Made by a program: the position numbers and the translations under genes. Below the pieces are notes generated by a model. That model ran no database searches. It saw only the letters and a list, made by a program, of their open reading frames with translations, and had not been told where the DNA came from. Positions 1 to 8,906 of a stretch of 64,000 nucleotides of DNA are shown one piece after another. The number at the start of each line of letters is the position of its first letter. Position 1 is the first letter of the stretch. Source of the DNA: Chitinophagales bacterium (GTDB lineage: Bacteria > Bacteroidota > Bacteroidia > Chitinophagales > Chitinophagaceae); contig JAFLBN010000010.1 of assembly GCA_017303395.1 (NCBI GenBank), forward strand, positions 1-64,000. Direction: 5' to 3'.

Positions 1-45
1 GCGTCCAAGATTACCAATCAACATGACTCTGTTAACGCCTCTCAT
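1..45 (-). CDS. ssb: Single-stranded DNA-binding protein, N-terminal fragment
   Basis: Only the first 15 codons are inside the window. They read MRGVNRVMLIGNLGR, which is the conserved opening of bacterial SSB (first strand of the OB fold). SSB coats single-stranded DNA in replication, repair and recombination. The gene continues beyond the left edge. It lies 49 bp downstream of mutY on the same strand, and mutY followed by ssb is a frequent order in Bacteroidota, which supports the call. The fragment is short, so the identification rests on this motif and the synteny. Confidence 0.8.
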   Translation of the reverse strand, partial: MRGVNRVMLIGNLGR

Positions 46-94
46 AGATTACTTGTTGTTTATCAATTAGAAAAAATTATAACCTTTCTAAGTA

Positions 95-1168
95 TTAAAA
101 ATAAAAATTTTTTTCTAAAAAAGAAACTATGGTTTTTGGGAAGGCTATTTTTTTCAAACCCTTGATGTCCACCCATTTACCATGTCCTAAAACAAGTGTT
201 TCGGGTGTTTCTATGCTCAGCGTATAAAACCTTGAATGTATTGTCTGGTGGGTCAGTTGCTGTTTCAAGCTGCCTGCAAATTCCGGTTTACTTTTAGTGT
301 CAAGTGCTTTGTAGGCAGGTGTTTTCTTCAGGTCGTTTATATCTGTCGGTGTGTCGGTCTCTATCAGGTATAGTTCGTGCAGGTTGTGCCATATGTCTTT
401 GCCCTCCCGCTTATTTACCCATATTTTATCATCGTGCTGCAACAGCAGGTAGTTAAAGTGGCGTTCTTTTACCTTCAGCTTCTTTGTCCGCACGGGTAGC
501 AGGGCTATCATATCCTGTTTCAGGGCTATGCACTGCTTTTGTAAAGGACAGCTCTCGCACAATGGCTTCTGTGGCGTACATACAGTAGCCCCCAGGTCCA
601 TAATAGCCTGATTGTAGGCAGCGCTGTCTTCTGTATACAACAATTCTTGTGCAAGGCTGTGAAACAGCTTCTTGCCCTCGGTACCGTCAGACGGGGTATC
701 GATGCCAAAGAAACGTGCCAGTACCCTGTACACGTTGCCATCTACCACTGCGTGGGGCAGCCCATAGGCAAATGATGCTATAGCCGCAGCTGTGTATGGG
801 CCAACCCCTTTAAGCGCTATAATACCCTCGTGTGTGTCGGGAAACTTGCCATTCAGCTCGTTGCTGATGTAGCGGGCAGTAGCCAGCATGTTGCGGCAGC
901 GGTTGTAGTAGCCAAGCCCCTGCCATATACGGTACACATCCTCATCATCTGCAGCCGCCATTTTGCGGACGGTAGGGTAGGCTTTGGTAAAGTTGAGGTA
1001 GTAGGGTAGCCCCTGCAGCGCGCGTGTCTGCTGCAGGATTATTTCAGATAGCCATATTTTATATGGGTCCTTCTCCGATTTCCACGGCAATTGCCTGTCG
1101 TTATCGGTATGGTGCCAGGTTATCAGCTGTTTTGTGAAAAAGCGTTTTTGTGCGTTCGGCGTCTCCAT
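95..1168 (-). CDS. mutY: A/G-specific adenine DNA glycosylase MutY
   Basis: Base-excision repair enzyme that removes adenine mispaired with 8-oxoguanine. Visible features are the N-terminal active-site segment SEIILQQTRA, the helix-hairpin-helix LKGVGPYTAAAIASFA, the catalytic Asp in VVDGNVYRVLARF, and the four iron-sulfur cysteines as C-X6-C-X2-C-X5-C near residues 194-210. The C-terminal third (WVNKREGKDIW onward) matches the NUDIX-like domain that recognises 8-oxoG. Start chosen at ATG 1168 (METPNAQ); a TTG at 1186 would add six residues. Length about 357 aa is normal for the family. ssb follows on the same strand. Confidence 0.95.
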   Translation of the reverse strand: METPNAQKRFFTKQLITWHHTDNDRQLPWKSEKDPYKIWLSEIILQQTRALQGLPYYLNFTKAYPTVRKMAAADDEDVYRIWQGLGYYNRCRNMLATARYISNELNGKFPDTHEGIIALKGVGPYTAAAIASFAYGLPHAVVDGNVYRVLARFFGIDTPSDGTEGKKLFHSLAQELLYTEDSAAYNQAIMDLGATVCTPQKPLCESCPLQKQCIALKQDMIALLPVRTKKLKVKERHFNYLLLQHDDKIWVNKREGKDIWHNLHELYLIETDTPTDINDLKKTPAYKALDTKSKPEFAGSLKQQLTHQTIHSRFYTLSIETPETLVLGHGKWVDIKGLKKIAFPKTIVSFLEKNFYF

Positions 1169-1234
1169 TCCACGCAATATACACAAGCATCACATCTGCC
1201 CGATTTTTTTGTTTTAAAACTGCGTTCTAAAGCC

Positions 1235-1242
1235 TACTTTTG
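1235..1242 (+). promoter_or_regulatory. Candidate -7 box of the transketolase gene
   Basis: TACTTTTG matches the Bacteroidota -7 consensus TAnnTTTG. A TTTG at 1208-1211 could be the -33 element, although the 23-base gap is longer than usual. Transcription would start only about 15-25 nt before the ATG at 1263. Confidence 0.45.
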
Positions 1243-1262
1243 CGGCACAATTTCCTCAATTC

Positions 1263-2105
1263 ATGGAGCTGAATAAACTGAAAGATATTGCCACACAGGT
1301 GCGCAGAGACATTGTTCGTATGGTGCATGCCGTTCAAAGCGGTCACCCGGGTGGCTCTTTGGGCTGTACAGAATACATGGTAGCATTGTATTTCCATATC
1401 ATGAAGCACAATCCTTCATTCAATATGGATGCGAATGGCGAAGATGTTTTCTTCCTGTCAAACGGGCATATCTCTCCTGTATTCTACAGCGTGCTGGCAC
1501 GTTCAGGATATTTCCCAATCAGCGAACTGGGTACTTTCCGCAAGCTGAACAGCCGCCTGCAAGGTCACCCTACTACGCACGAACATCTGCCGGGTGTACG
1601 TATAGCAAGTGGTTCGCTGGGGCAAGGCCTTAGCGTTGCTGCCGGTGCAGCACTTACTAAAAAGCTGAATGGAGATGCAAGCTTCGTGTTCTCGCTGCAT
1701 GGTGATGGCGAGCTGCAGGAAGGCCAGAACTGGGAAGCTATCATGTTTGCTGCTCATCATAAAGTAGACAACCTGATTGCAACAATAGATTACAACGGTC
1801 AGCAAATTGATGGCCCTACCGATAAAGTAATGAGCCTGGGCTCACTGCAGGCAAAATTCGAAGCTTTCGGATGGCATGTAATAGAGCTGAAAGAAGGTAA
1901 CGATATGCAAGCGGTTATCAATACACTGGAAGCTGCTAAAGCTGCATGTGGTAAAGGCAAACCTGTATGTATACTGATGCATACTGCAATGGGTAAAGGT
2001 GTAGACTTTATGGAAGGCACACACGAATGGCACGGTATTGCACCGAACGATGCACAACTGGAAGCAGCGCTTGCTCAGTTGCCATCAACCATCGGCGATT
2101 ATTAA
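1263..2105 (+). CDS. Transketolase, N-terminal (thiamine-binding) subunit
   Basis: Thiamine-diphosphate half of a split transketolase (non-oxidative pentose phosphate pathway). It shows the substrate and cofactor motifs GHPGGSLGCTEYM, ASGSLGQGLSVAAG, and the TPP/Mg motif that begins GDGELQEGQNWEA and ends with DYNGQQIDG. At 280 aa it holds only the N-terminal domain; full-length enzymes are roughly 600-700 aa. The pyrimidine-binding and C-terminal half is normally encoded by the next gene in organisms with split enzymes, but here the next gene is convergent and unrelated, so the partner must lie elsewhere. Ends at a strong terminator. Confidence 0.92.
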   Translation: MELNKLKDIATQVRRDIVRMVHAVQSGHPGGSLGCTEYMVALYFHIMKHNPSFNMDANGEDVFFLSNGHISPVFYSVLARSGYFPISELGTFRKLNSRLQGHPTTHEHLPGVRIASGSLGQGLSVAAGAALTKKLNGDASFVFSLHGDGELQEGQNWEAIMFAAHHKVDNLIATIDYNGQQIDGPTDKVMSLGSLQAKFEAFGWHVIELKEGNDMQAVINTLEAAKAACGKGKPVCILMHTAMGKGVDFMEGTHEWHGIAPNDAQLEAALAQLPSTIGDY

Positions 2106-2122
2106 TAAACAGACAGATATTT

Positions 2123-2157
2123 AAAAGAAAAGCCCCGCATTGCGGGGCTTTTCTTTT
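2123..2157. terminator. Rho-independent terminator between convergent genes
   Basis: Perfect inverted repeat of 17-base arms, AAAAGAAAAGCCCCGCA and its complement, separated by one base. It has A-runs on one side and T-runs on the other, so it can stop transcription from both directions. It lies just after the transketolase stop and touches the stop of the convergent T9SS gene. Confidence 0.9.
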
Positions 2158-4351
2158 ATTGAACCAGAAGTTTGGCATTATGTAAAGTTTCATTGTTTGA
2201 TGAAATTTTTATCATGTATGCTCCTTTGGCAATGTCTTTTAGTTGTAGTTGCTTGTCATTTATTGCATTAGCAGTTCCGCTATACAATATTGCTATTTGT
2301 TGACCAATCATATTAATAAGTTCAACAGTAATTTTTTGATTATTATCTACAACGTTCGATTTTACGAATACGTATCCGTTAGCTGGGTTAGGATATACAT
2401 CAAATTCATTATTAGTGTTAACGTGTGTTATGCCTGTTGATTTGTAGTAGGGATTATATCCTGTTTCACCACAATAAGGGTCATATGAGAAAGAATGTAG
2501 GACATCCGAAAAACTAACAGAAACTGAAGATACTGTAGGAACATCTTCTTCATGTCTATTGAAAAACCAAGCATCAGTTATGTCAATTGTATAAAAGTCA
2601 GCATGGGGTGCATTCATGTATGAATTATCGCAGTCTGTATAGCCAGTTGTTATATCTCCAAACGCATCTGTTCTAGTGAACTTATGATTTAGTGCACCCA
2701 CCCCTCCATTTGCTATTGGATTCCATGATGGGCTTGTGAAAACAGGACCTGTAGTAAGTATGCTGTTGGCTACAAATTCTGTAGCCCAATAAGGATTAGA
2801 CAGACCACCTCCAAGATCTTTAAAATAACCTGTGTTATTCATGTTGAAATATACATGCCAAAAATAAGTATTCGTAAGTCCGATTGTACTAGGAGAGCCA
2901 ACAGTGAATGTTGGTTCTAACTCTGCGAGAAAAGGGCTTATGTTATTAATAATATTTGGTTGTTTATTGGGAGCTGTAGGCACAGGATAATTGCCTAAAT
3001 CCCAACCGTACTGTAACCCTGCAAGGTATAATCTATTTGTACCGCTAATGATAGCATTAGGGCTTGGTAAAACCTGTGTACCCCAGTCATAATCTATCGC
3101 CCTCCATGCATACCTGTGTATGTCAGGGTATTTCCCAAAATTAAGACTGTTCTTATCTATATAAGTCATTCTTGGAATTGTTGCACCCTCTGTAATGCCA
3201 TACCCTTCATTCCTTGGTTCAAATTTATTACTAAAAACATATAAACCGGTAGCGGAACCGACTGTTTCCTCATATGCACCAAAGCCTTGTTCGTAAAATC
3301 CATCATGATAGCCAACATAGGGAGGTTCTGCGTACATCAGATTATGTTCTATAAATGGGCGAATAGCTACCGTATTTAATGCGTTATCAACAAGAAGAGA
3401 CAACGTTCCCGAACCATATGAAGGAATCATAGTAGGGAAAGGAGGTCTTGTTTCATAACTGAAATCTGAATTTGTAGTACCTGTTACATATATTTTACCG
3501 TTACTTAACGGAATCATACGTAAAGCCATGTCAAAATCATATATATTAGGATATTCTTCTGTGGTGCTGCAATTTACCCATGGGTAGTCCCATGTTCTAG
3601 TATTTAAAACTGTATTAGTCCCGTTGATGTCAAATTTTAGTACCAAAGCTCTCTTGTCATAACAAGAAGGTCCATTATGAGGAATATACTCTGGGTAATT
3701 AGGATAAGAAGTCTCTATCCCATCATATCCACATACAAAAAGATATCCATTATGATATATAGCGTGTGTTGCATATATGTTGTCATATCCCCAATGAGGC
3801 TCCCCGGGAGTAGTAGGATAAGCTAACTCATATGTGTTTAATAAGTTGCCAGATGCATTTTCAACACGGAGGACAAGCACAAGATCTTTATTGTATCTAA
3901 AATCTCCGGAATGTGAGGGATCTACAAATCGAGCATTAGCTACAATCAAAGACTGACTGTTGGTGTATGGTACAATATCAATACACCTCACATCTGCGTA
4001 CTGATTAAAATCATACCTTTTTGAAACTACATAGTTGGGTATAGTACCTGTGTATAAACTTGTTTTACCAAGTGCATCTACCCGCATAAAATTAATACCC
4101 TTTCCAATTGCTGCTCGTTTGTTGGAGGGTAGAGCATTGTCAAAAATTGTACCAGCCATTACAAACTCATTACCTAAGGTTAGTGGTACTTCTTCAATGG
4201 AATAGTTTTTGACATTGTTGTTTTGGAGGTAGCTTCTGATTACCTGACTATCGGACTTGAATGGAGAGATAGATAGGGTTGTAATTGAGATGCCGATAAT
4301 GGCATTCCGCATTAGTTTCATACTAATGCTTAGGGCATTGGTCTTTTTCAT
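2156..4351 (-). CDS. T9SS type A sorting domain-containing exported protein
   Basis: A 731-aa exported protein of unknown function. The N-terminus is basic then hydrophobic (AIIGISITTLSISPF), consistent with a signal peptide. The last ~85 residues form a T9SS sorting domain: FDVYPNPANGYVFVKS, then INMIGQQIAILYSG and GAYMIKISS, which targets the protein through the type IX secretion system to the cell surface. The long middle is rich in Tyr, Asn, Thr and Pro and contains no domain I can name; strings such as NALPSNKRAAIGKGINFMRV suggest a beta-propeller-like or kelch-like protein, but this is only an impression. The gene looks more A/T-rich than its neighbours. Confidence 0.85.
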   Translation of the reverse strand: MKKTNALSISMKLMRNAIIGISITTLSISPFKSDSQVIRSYLQNNNVKNYSIEEVPLTLGNEFVMAGTIFDNALPSNKRAAIGKGINFMRVDALGKTSLYTGTIPNYVVSKRYDFNQYADVRCIDIVPYTNSQSLIVANARFVDPSHSGDFRYNKDLVLVLRVENASGNLLNTYELAYPTTPGEPHWGYDNIYATHAIYHNGYLFVCGYDGIETSYPNYPEYIPHNGPSCYDKRALVLKFDINGTNTVLNTRTWDYPWVNCSTTEEYPNIYDFDMALRMIPLSNGKIYVTGTTNSDFSYETRPPFPTMIPSYGSGTLSLLVDNALNTVAIRPFIEHNLMYAEPPYVGYHDGFYEQGFGAYEETVGSATGLYVFSNKFEPRNEGYGITEGATIPRMTYIDKNSLNFGKYPDIHRYAWRAIDYDWGTQVLPSPNAIISGTNRLYLAGLQYGWDLGNYPVPTAPNKQPNIINNISPFLAELEPTFTVGSPSTIGLTNTYFWHVYFNMNNTGYFKDLGGGLSNPYWATEFVANSILTTGPVFTSPSWNPIANGGVGALNHKFTRTDAFGDITTGYTDCDNSYMNAPHADFYTIDITDAWFFNRHEEDVPTVSSVSVSFSDVLHSFSYDPYCGETGYNPYYKSTGITHVNTNNEFDVYPNPANGYVFVKSNVVDNNQKITVELINMIGQQIAILYSGTANAINDKQLQLKDIAKGAYMIKISSNNETLHNAKLLVQ

Positions 4352-4434
4352 GTTTGGTATATTTAAAGGTTAAAAAAGCTTTCGTGGTATAGTTATTAAT
4401 GTAATTTATGAAGCATGTAGCATATAAAAAAATA

Positions 4435-4483
4435 AATTTTATTAAAAAGCCCCGTTATAACAACGGGGCTTTTTAATAAAATT
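4435..4483 (-). terminator. Rho-independent terminator of the acyl-CoA dehydrogenase gene
   Basis: Inverted repeat with perfect 22-base arms around the core AAAAAGCCCCGTT and a 5-base loop (ATAAC). It lies 12 bases past the stop of the minus-strand acyl-CoA dehydrogenase gene and upstream of the T9SS gene, separating the two transcripts. Confidence 0.88.
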
Positions 4484-4495
4484 TAAAATAATTTC

Positions 4496-5638
4496 TTACT
4501 GAGTAAGAATATCTCTCGAGATAACCAGTTTCTGAATTTCTGATGTACCCTCGCCGATAGTACACAGCTTACTGTCGCGGTAGAATTTCTCTACAGGGAA
4601 GTCTTTTGTATAACCATAGCCGCCAAATATCTGTACTGCATCAGTAGATATCTGTACGCATATTTCAGATGCATAGTATTTAGCCATTGCGGATTCCTTG
4701 GTCATTTTCACGCCACGGTTTTTCATGTCTGCTGCCTGATATATAAGCATTTCAGCTACTTCAATTTTCGTAGCCATATCTGCGAGTTTGAAGGCAATAG
4801 CCTGGAAGTTCGATATCGGCTGGTCGAACTGCTGACGCTCTTTAGAATACTTCAAAGCAGCTTCGTAAGCACCTTTTGCAATACCCAGAGACAGTGCAGC
4901 TATAGATATACGGCCGCCGTCCAGTACTTTCATTGCTTGTTTAAAGCCATCACCTACTTCACCCAAGCGTTGCGCATCAGATATACGGCAGTTGTCAAAA
5001 ATCAACTCTGCAGTTTCTGAAGCACGCATGCCCAGTTTGTTTTCTTTCTTACCTGCGCTGAAGCCCGGTGTACCACGTTCTACCACAAATGCAGTCACGT
5101 TGTTCTTAGCACGCGGTTCGCCTGTACGAGCCAGTACTACGGCCACATTACCGCTGATGCCATGTGTAATCCAGTTTTTCGTACCGTTCAGTATCCAGTC
5201 GTCACCATCGCGTGTAGCTACGCAACGCATGTTGCCCGCATCGCTACCGGTGTTAGCTTCGGTGAGGCCCCAAGCACCTATCCATTCGCCGCTTGCCAGT
5301 TTAGGCAGGTATTTTTTCTTTTGCTCTTCGTTACCAAAGTACAGGATGTGGCCTGTGCAAAGTGAATTGTGCGCTGCTACAGAAAGGCCTATAGAGCTGC
5401 ATATTTTAGCTACTTCGCTAACTACGGTTACATATTCAAAATAGCCCAGTCCGCTACCGCCATATTCGGCAGGTACCAGTACGCCCATCAGGCCCAGCTC
5501 TCCCATTTTGTGGAACAGCTCAACAGGGAATTTTTGTGTTTCATCCCAGTCCATCATATGTGGGCGAATGTTCTTGTTGCCGAAATCGCGAACCATCTCA
5601 GCGATTTGCATCTGGGTATCTGTATAGTTGAAATCCAT
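4496..5638 (-). CDS. Acyl-CoA dehydrogenase
   Basis: Flavoprotein of fatty-acid or branched-chain amino-acid oxidation that introduces the alpha-beta double bond into acyl-CoA. The length (380 aa) and the whole sequence fit the short/medium-chain family: the N-terminal helical domain, the FAD-contacting WGLTEANTGSDAGNM, the middle beta domain NGTKNWITHG, and the C-terminal FGGYGYTKDFPVEKFYRD. The catalytic base is the Glu in IGEGTSEIQ. Electrons pass to ETF. The exact acyl chain cannot be decided from sequence alone; butyryl/short-chain type is the usual annotation for such Bacteroidota proteins. It has its own terminator and no operon partners. Confidence 0.93.
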   Translation of the reverse strand: MDFNYTDTQMQIAEMVRDFGNKNIRPHMMDWDETQKFPVELFHKMGELGLMGVLVPAEYGGSGLGYFEYVTVVSEVAKICSSIGLSVAAHNSLCTGHILYFGNEEQKKKYLPKLASGEWIGAWGLTEANTGSDAGNMRCVATRDGDDWILNGTKNWITHGISGNVAVVLARTGEPRAKNNVTAFVVERGTPGFSAGKKENKLGMRASETAELIFDNCRISDAQRLGEVGDGFKQAMKVLDGGRISIAALSLGIAKGAYEAALKYSKERQQFDQPISNFQAIAFKLADMATKIEVAEMLIYQAADMKNRGVKMTKESAMAKYYASEICVQISTDAVQIFGGYGYTKDFPVEKFYRDSKLCTIGEGTSEIQKLVISRDILTQ

Positions 5639-5768
5639 ATATTACTCGGTAAATCGAAGCGCAATTTTACGACTTTTTTCGCCAATCATCAATTCGGGCA
5701 GGACGCTTTGTAGAGGTATTTCACAACTATTCTACAAAAAGAATTATACAAATAGCGATATTTTATAT

Positions 5769-6419
5769 TTAATTGACAGTCAACCTTTCTTTTAGGAGCT
5801 TAAACGTGCTGTCAGGGAAGTGGTAAACATCCCGCAATTGCTCAATGCTATTGTAGTTACCTATCTCTTTTTTGTACTCCAGTATTTTATGTGCCAGCTT
5901 AGCGCCGATGCCCGGTAGTGCCACCAATGATGCGGAATCAGCCGTGTTCAGGTTCAGTCGCTGCACTTTGATGGTGATGTACGGTGCCAGTCTTTCATAT
6001 TCAGACTCGCTGAGAGTATAAAGCGGTTTAAAATCTTCTTTCTTATAGAAATGCTTGCCCTTGCTGCGCCAGTTGAGGAAGATGGAAATGGTTTTGGGTT
6101 GTAGTCCCAGTTCCTGCAATTGATGTTCGGTAACCGTATTCGGGTCGAAGGGGAATAGTTTGGGTGTAAATGTTACCGTGGAATCCCTGTGATTATTTGC
6201 TGTGCTCTCTGTGGCATAGCTTGCAGCGCGTGGTGTCTTTTGATGTGCTTCCCGTTTTGCAATCAAGGCATTTTGTTCGGCCTCATTTACATCGGGCATC
6301 ACCCATAAATGCATGGTGGTTTTGGTAATGATGAGTATCAGGATAATAGCCAATAATGCCACAATACCCATACGTTCGGTACGGTTGAAGGATGTGTAGG
6401 CAGTTATCAGGCGTTTCAT
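5769..6419 (-). CDS. Membrane-anchored helix-hairpin-helix (ComEA-like) protein
   Basis: 216 aa. One transmembrane segment near residues 18-36 (IVALLAIILILIITK) anchors it, and a periplasmic part carries two helix-hairpin-helix units. The second is clear: LNLNTADSASLVALPGIGAK, then ILEYKKEIGNYNSIEQL, typical of ComEA-type DNA-binding repeats. The first (FDPNTVTEHQLQELGL) is a degenerate copy. A role in binding incoming or extracellular DNA is possible from the family; no competence genes flank it here. It is divergent from the threonine aldolase gene. Confidence 0.8.
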   Translation of the reverse strand: MKRLITAYTSFNRTERMGIVALLAIILILIITKTTMHLWVMPDVNEAEQNALIAKREAHQKTPRAASYATESTANNHRDSTVTFTPKLFPFDPNTVTEHQLQELGLQPKTISIFLNWRSKGKHFYKKEDFKPLYTLSESEYERLAPYITIKVQRLNLNTADSASLVALPGIGAKLAHKILEYKKEIGNYNSIEQLRDVYHFPDSTFKLLKERLTVN

Positions 6420-6482
6420 GATAATGCAAAATAGAAGTTTTTATGATTAGGGGCTATCTTTATCGCTCTTAGTATTTATCAG

Positions 6483-7502
6483 ATGAAATCTTTTGCCAGC
6501 GATAATTATGCAGGTGTACTGCCCGAAGTGATGGAAGCCCTCCAACTTGCTAATAGCGAACATGCACGTTCTTACGGTGTTGATGACATTGCTGCCCGTA
6601 CCCGCAAATTGTTTTGCGATGTGTTTGGTGCAGATGTAGATGTCTATTTTGTTTTCAACGGTACTGGTGCCAATGTGCTGAGCATCAGTAGTGCTACACA
6701 GTCATATAACTCTGTGTTATGTGCTGATATATCGCATATATATAACGATGAGTCCGCAGCACCCGAAACTTTTACAGGGTGTCGCTTCTTTCCACTGGCA
6801 TCCAACGAAAATGGTAAACTGACACCTGAGGTAATACAACAGCGTATGATACGCAAAGGCGATATTCACTATGCGCAGACAAAACTATTGTCGCTTACCC
6901 AGTCTACAGAATACGGTACGGTATATACTACCGATGAAATAAAAGCACTTGCTACACTTGCACATGATAATGATTTGTTTGTGCATGTAGATGGTTCACG
7001 CTTCTTCAATGCTACTGCATCATTGGGTTGTAGTTTGAAAGATGTAGTGACCGATACGGGTGTAGATATACTTTCATTAGGTGGTACAAAAGCAGGTATG
7101 ATGTTTGGCGAAGCAGTTGTTGTTTTCAATGCTGAATTGAAAAAGCACATAGCCTACAAGCACAAACAAAGCATGCAGCTTGCATCCAAAACACGTTTTA
7201 TAGCTGCACAGTTTGAAGCTATGCTGCAAAGCGAAACATGGCGCAAGCATGCATTGCATGCCAATGCTATGGCACAGTATCTGTCAGCATCATTAGCCGC
7301 CTTTCCGCAGGTAAAAGTTACCAAGCCTGTGCAGGCAAATGCTGTATTTGCAGAGCTGCCACGAGAATGGAATAAACCATTGCAGGATGCATATCCGTTC
7401 TACATTTGGAAAGACGCGACCAACGAGGCTCGTTTGATGTGTAGCTTCGATACTACCAAAGAAGATATTGATGGCTTTATAGCTATAATGAAACAGCTAT
7501 AA
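6483..7502 (+). CDS. ltaE: Low-specificity L-threonine aldolase
   Basis: PLP enzyme that cleaves L-threonine or L-allo-threonine to glycine and acetaldehyde. The fold-type I hallmarks are present: the N-terminal FASDNYAGVLPEVMEAL, the PLP-contacting HVDGSRFFNAT, and the Schiff-base lysine in LGGTKAGMMFGEAV (Lys203). Length 339 aa is typical for the beta-eliminating lyase family. It starts at ATG 6483, divergent from the helix-hairpin-helix gene with only 63 bp between them. The next gene is convergent and ends 9 bp away. Confidence 0.9.
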   Translation: MKSFASDNYAGVLPEVMEALQLANSEHARSYGVDDIAARTRKLFCDVFGADVDVYFVFNGTGANVLSISSATQSYNSVLCADISHIYNDESAAPETFTGCRFFPLASNENGKLTPEVIQQRMIRKGDIHYAQTKLLSLTQSTEYGTVYTTDEIKALATLAHDNDLFVHVDGSRFFNATASLGCSLKDVVTDTGVDILSLGGTKAGMMFGEAVVVFNAELKKHIAYKHKQSMQLASKTRFIAAQFEAMLQSETWRKHALHANAMAQYLSASLAAFPQVKVTKPVQANAVFAELPREWNKPLQDAYPFYIWKDATNEARLMCSFDTTKEDIDGFIAIMKQL

Positions 7503-7511
7503 AATTAAACG

Positions 7512-8804
7512 CTACCAACGCTCCTGATTAGGCTTTGGTTTAGGCCTGTTATTATTGTTGTTATTCTTGTTGAAACGCTTCTTGTTTGGTGTGTTATTCT
7601 GTATAGCATTCGGACGTTTTACTACGTCTTTGTTCTTAGGCAGATTAATCTTCACAACATTTGAAGTGCTGGCAGGAAACGGATGGTTTTCTATAACAGG
7701 TATTTGTTTGCCTATCAGTTTCTGAATGGCTTTCAAATCATCTTTCTCCTCATCGTCGCAGAAAGAGAATGCTATACCTGCAGCACCTGCGCGGCCTGTG
7801 CGGCCTATACGGTGTACGTATGTTTCCGCAACTTCGGGCAGGTCGTAATTGATGACGTGAGACAGTAAATCGATATCTATACCGCGAGCGGCAATATCTG
7901 TTGCTATCAAAACTTTTATTTCGCCTGTTTTAAAATTATTAAGCGCGCGTTGCCTTGCATTCTGCGATTTGTTGCCGTGTATAGCCTCAGCATGTATGCC
8001 GTCTTTATACAGCTCTTTCACCACTTTATCTGCACCGTGTTTGGTACGGGTAAAGACAAGTGCCCTGTCAATATTCTTATCATTCTTTATGATGAATGAA
8101 AGCAGCTTGCGCTTATCTTTCTTATCTACATAAAGTATATACTGGTCTATCTTTTCTGCAGTGCTCGATACCGGTGTTACTTCTACCTTCTCCGGATTTA
8201 CAAGTATGGTGTTTGCCAGCTTCTGTATTTCGGGTGGCATGGTAGCGGAGAAGAAGAGGGATTGACGTTTAGCAGGCAGCTTTGCAACAGTCTTTTTTAC
8301 GTCGTGTATAAAGCCCATGTCAAGCATACGGTCTGCCTCGTCCAATACGAATATTTTGATGCTGCTCAGGCTGATGAACTTTTGGTCTATCAGATCAAGC
8401 AATCTGCCCGGTGTAGCTATCAGTATATCTACACCTGCACGCAGTGCTTTTACTTGTGCGCCTTGGGGTACACCACCAAATATTACAAGGTGTTTCAGGC
8501 GCAGGTGTTTGCCGTATGCGGCAAAGCTGTCACCTATCTGTATAGCCAGTTCGCGTGTTGGTGTCAGTATCAGTGTTTTGATGACTTTGTGGCCGTTGTC
8601 TATCGGTGGCTCACTCATCAGTTGTAGTATCGGTAGTGCGAATGCAGCAGTTTTGCCTGTGCCTGTTTGCGCACAACCCAGCAGGTCTTTCTTTTGTAAT
8701 ACTATTGGGATAGATTGTTCCTGTATAGGGGTAGGGTGGGTATAACCTTCATTTTCCAATGCGTCCAGCAGGGGCGCTATCAGATGTAATTCTTTAAATG
8801 TCAT
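7512..8804 (-). CDS. DEAD-box ATP-dependent RNA helicase (first of two adjacent)
   Basis: Full set of DEAD-box motifs: Q-motif [11 protein letters not shown], Walker [12 protein letters not shown], motif Ia PTRELAIQI, motif [15 protein letters not shown], motif III SATMP, and motif [12 protein letters not shown]. After the two RecA-like domains comes a short Asn/Lys-rich tail ([12 protein letters not shown]) likely to bind RNA non-specifically. This is the RhlE-like type common in Bacteroidota, which acts in ribosome assembly or mRNA turnover and is often cold-inducible (family knowledge). A related helicase gene lies directly upstream but has its own promoter and start. Confidence 0.93.
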   Translation of the reverse strand: MTFKELHLIAPLLDALENEGYTHPTPIQEQSIPIVLQKKDLLGCAQTGTGKTAAFALPILQLMSEPPIDNGHKVIKTLILTPTRELAIQIGDSFAAYGKHLRLKHLVIFGGVPQGAQVKALRAGVDILIATPGRLLDLIDQKFISLSSIKIFVLDEADRMLDMGFIHDVKKTVAKLPAKRQSLFFSATMPPEIQKLANTILVNPEKVEVTPVSSTAEKIDQYILYVDKKDKRKLLSFIIKNDKNIDRALVFTRTKHGADKVVKELYKDGIHAEAIHGNKSQNARQRALNNFKTGEIKVLIATDIAARGIDIDLLSHVINYDLPEVAETYVHRIGRTGRAGAAGIAFSFCDDEEKDDLKAIQKLIGKQIPVIENHPFPASTSNVVKINLPKNKDVVKRPNAIQNNTPNKKRFNKNNNNNNRPKPKPNQERW

Positions 8805-8875
8805 TGTAAAAATTGTAGCCGGCTACGTACTGATTAAAAATTAATAAGGCAGGAAGTCAGCGATTAAATATTTTA

Positions 8876-8883
8876 CAAAGGTA
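8876..8883 (-). promoter_or_regulatory. Candidate -7 box of the first DEAD-box helicase
   Basis: The minus strand reads TACCTTTG, a perfect TAnnTTTG match about 70 bp upstream of the start at 8804. It lies in the 100-bp gap between the two helicase genes, which suggests independent transcription. Confidence 0.5.
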
Positions 8884-8906
8884 GGGTTTATATATTTAAT
8901 GGGTTT

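Noticed and set aside
1-165. A plus-strand open frame of about 55 codons at the left edge
   Set aside because: It overlaps the 3' end of mutY in antisense and its sequence is not protein-like; the minus strand encodes a clear SSB start instead.
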